Made by a program: the position numbers and the translations under genes | Shown here: positions 6,125 to 7,048 of the stretch, piece after piece | Layout of the letters: each line of letters opens with the position of its first letter | Numbering within the stretch: the first letter of the stretch is position 1 | From: Pseudomonadota bacterium | GTDB lineage: Bacteria > Pseudomonadota > Alphaproteobacteria > Rhizobiales > Methylopilaceae | Length of the DNA: 7,048 bases | Reading direction: 5' to 3' | NCBI GenBank assembly: GCA_023388965.1 | Contig: JAEWFF010000008.1 | Span: 1-7,048, forward strand | The notes under the pieces: generated by a model | Told to the model about the DNA's origin: nothing | The model's database searches: none | Seen by the model: the letters and a program-made list of their open reading frames with translations, nothing else

Positions 6125-6754
6125 ATGAAGATCGTCGAAGTCCGTCACCCGCTGGTGCAGCACAAGCTCGGCCTGATGCGTCGCGCCGACAACAGCACCA
6201 AGACCTTCCGCGAACTGGCCGGCGAGGTCGCCGCCCTGCTCACCTACGAGGCCACCGCCGACCTGGAGTGCGAGGACTCGGAGGTCGAAGGCTGGGCGGG
6301 CACGGTGCGCGTGCGCCGGATCAAGGGCCGCAAGATCACCCTGGTGCCGATCCTGCGCGCCGGCCTGGGCATGCTGCCGGGCGTGCTGGAGCTGATCCCA
6401 GCGGCCAAGGTCGGCGTGGTCGGCATCAAGCGCGACGAGGCCACGCTCGAAGCCATGGCCTACTACGAAAACCTGGTCGGCGACATGGCCGACCGCACCG
6501 CGCTGATCCTGGACCCGATGCTCGCCACCGGCGGCACCCTGGTCGCGACCGTCGACATGCTGAAGAAGGCCGGCTGCACGCGGATCAAGGGCCTGTTCCT
6601 GGTCGCCGCGCCGGAAGGCCTGCGCGCGCTCGAGGCCGTCCATCCCGACGTCGATGTCTACACCGCCTCGGTCGACGAGCGCCTCAACGAAGTCGGCTAC
6701 ATCCTCCCCGGCCTGGGCGACGCCGGCGACAAGATCTTCGGCACCCGCGCCTGA
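6125..6754 (+). CDS. upp: Uracil phosphoribosyltransferase
   Basis: This cytoplasmic pyrimidine-salvage enzyme makes UMP and pyrophosphate from uracil and PRPP. Its 209 residues match the usual length (E. coli Upp has 208), and it is full length. Visible landmarks are VRHPLVQHKLGLMR at the N-terminus, LVPILRAGLGM (73-83), the PRPP loop ALILDPMLATGGTL (126-139) with D130, and the uracil-binding C-terminal GYILPGLGDAGDKIFGT (191-207). The ATG at 6125 gives exactly the expected N-terminus. It is transcribed divergently from the receptor operon and appears to stand alone; no uracil permease gene follows within the window. The pyrophosphate it makes is cytoplasmic, so it is not a direct substrate for the exported pyrophosphatase nearby. 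Confidence 0.97.
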   Translation: MKIVEVRHPLVQHKLGLMRRADNSTKTFRELAGEVAALLTYEATADLECEDSEVEGWAGTVRVRRIKGRKITLVPILRAGLGMLPGVLELIPAAKVGVVGIKRDEATLEAMAYYENLVGDMADRTALILDPMLATGGTLVATVDMLKKAGCTRIKGLFLVAAPEGLRALEAVHPDVDVYTASVDERLNEVGYILPGLGDAGDKIFGTRA

Positions 6755-6800
6755 GGGGACGTCGCGCGGTCGCACGGCGCGCGTCCACGCTGTCCTGCCC

Positions 6801-6824
6801 CCCGGGCATCCCGCGTTGCCCGGG
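6801..6824. repeat. Perfect inverted repeat between upp and the winged-helix gene
   Basis: CCCGGGCA (6801-6808) and TGCCCGGG (6817-6824) are exact reverse complements with an 8-nt loop, starting 47 bp after the upp stop. CATCCC (6807-6812) and GGGATG (6822-6827) can pair as an alternative stem that includes the first base of the next gene's GTG. Possible roles are an upp terminator (but no T-run follows), a protein-binding operator, or a structure covering the regulator's start. The repeat is directly visible; the role is undecided. Confidence 0.5.
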
Positions 6825-6826
6825 AT

Positions 6827-7048
6827 GTGGCCACCGCTCCGCTGCCGCCGACGCCTCCGGCCCCCGAGGGCCCGATCCCGCCCGTCCACACGCCGCCGGC
6901 GGGGGAATGGCTGTTCGGCCGATACCGCCTCGTGCCCGCGTCCCGCAGCCTGCACAGCGGTGAGCGCCGCATGGAGCTGGATCCGCGCGCGCTCGCGGTG
7001 CTGGAATGCCTGCTGCGGCAGGCCGATTCCGTGGTGCCGCGCGCCCAC
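6827..7048 (+). CDS. Winged-helix (OmpR/CadC-type) transcriptional regulator, N-terminal part
   Basis: The gene runs off the window after 74 codons. A proline- and alanine-rich leader of about 26 residues precedes a segment matching the N-terminal half of OmpR/PhoB-type winged-helix domains: WLFGRYRLVPASRSLHSGER, then MELDPRALAVLECLLRQADSVVPR. The family pattern is a beta-strand FGxYRL, a loop, L-x-PRAL-x-VL-x-x-LL, and VVxR before the recognition helix. Such a domain at the N-terminus, rather than after a receiver, is typical of CadC-like regulators, which continue into a membrane helix and a sensor, TPR or TolB-like part that cannot be seen here. The GTG at 6827 is the only plausible in-frame start that includes the whole domain; no in-frame ATG precedes it. 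GGGA just upstream is too close to be a good ribosome site. The start is moderately uncertain; the domain call is fairly sure. Confidence 0.65.
   Translation, partial: MATAPLPPTPPAPEGPIPPVHTPPAGEWLFGRYRLVPASRSLHSGERRMELDPRALAVLECLLRQADSVVPRAH

Noticed and set aside
6755..6826. Possible readthrough fusion, because the frame after the upp TGA stays open into the winged-helix gene
   Set aside because: Long stop-free stretches are expected at this GC content. The intervening 24 codons are not protein-like, and Upp is already complete at its normal length.
6059..7048. Minus-strand open frame covering upp and beyond
   Set aside because: The plus strand encodes full-length Upp with all motifs. The minus frame has no recognisable domain.
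1..7048. tRNA, rRNA, CRISPR array, insertion sequence or attachment site
   Set aside because: No repeated spacer pattern, transposase-like frame, terminal repeats or tRNA-like cloverleaf were noticed on either strand; composition looks even across the window.

Overview
The window looks like a chromosomal segment of a high-GC gammaproteobacterium, most likely Xanthomonadaceae/Lysobacteraceae (Lysobacter, Luteimonas or Pseudoxanthomonas type). This is an inference. It rests on the strong G/C bias at third codon positions, a large TonB-dependent receptor of the Xanthomonas-Caulobacter type, a CadC-like winged-helix regulator, and a uracil phosphoribosyltransferase gene that lacks a Shine-Dalgarno sequence and has a -10-like hexamer just before its ATG.

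Layout. Positions 2-160 (+) are the last 52 codons of a class III aminotransferase. A 94-bp convergent gap follows, with two perfect GC-rich inverted repeats; the 10-bp one is a plausible shared terminator. From 6019 down to 255 (-) runs a tight four-gene block: a TonB-dependent outer-membrane receptor (GTG start), a lipoprotein of the beta-propeller phytase type, a purple-acid-phosphatase-like secreted metallophosphoesterase, and a type I inorganic pyrophosphatase with a signal peptide. Junctions are 11 bp (or 2 bp with the alternative phytase start), a 1-nt TGATG overlap, and 4 bp. A 105-bp divergent region separates this block from upp (6125-6754, +). After upp comes a 72-bp gap with a perfect 8-bp inverted repeat, and then the start of a winged-helix regulator (6827 to the window edge, +) that begins at GTG.

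How the genes may work together. All four minus-strand products carry export signals, and three are phosphohydrolases of different folds. The simplest reading is a phosphorus-scavenging operon. The receptor would bring a phosphorylated organic compound across the outer membrane. The propeller lipoprotein would remove phosphates from phytate or a similar polyphosphorylated ester. The metallophosphoesterase would finish the lower esters, and the exported pyrophosphatase would split released pyrophosphate to orthophosphate. The first two roles rest on family resemblance; the combined pathway is inference. No convincing Pho box was seen in the divergent promoter region, so control by PhoB is not supported by the sequence. 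The flanking aminotransferase and upp look like unrelated housekeeping or metabolic neighbours. The regulator is truncated, and any link to the operon is open.
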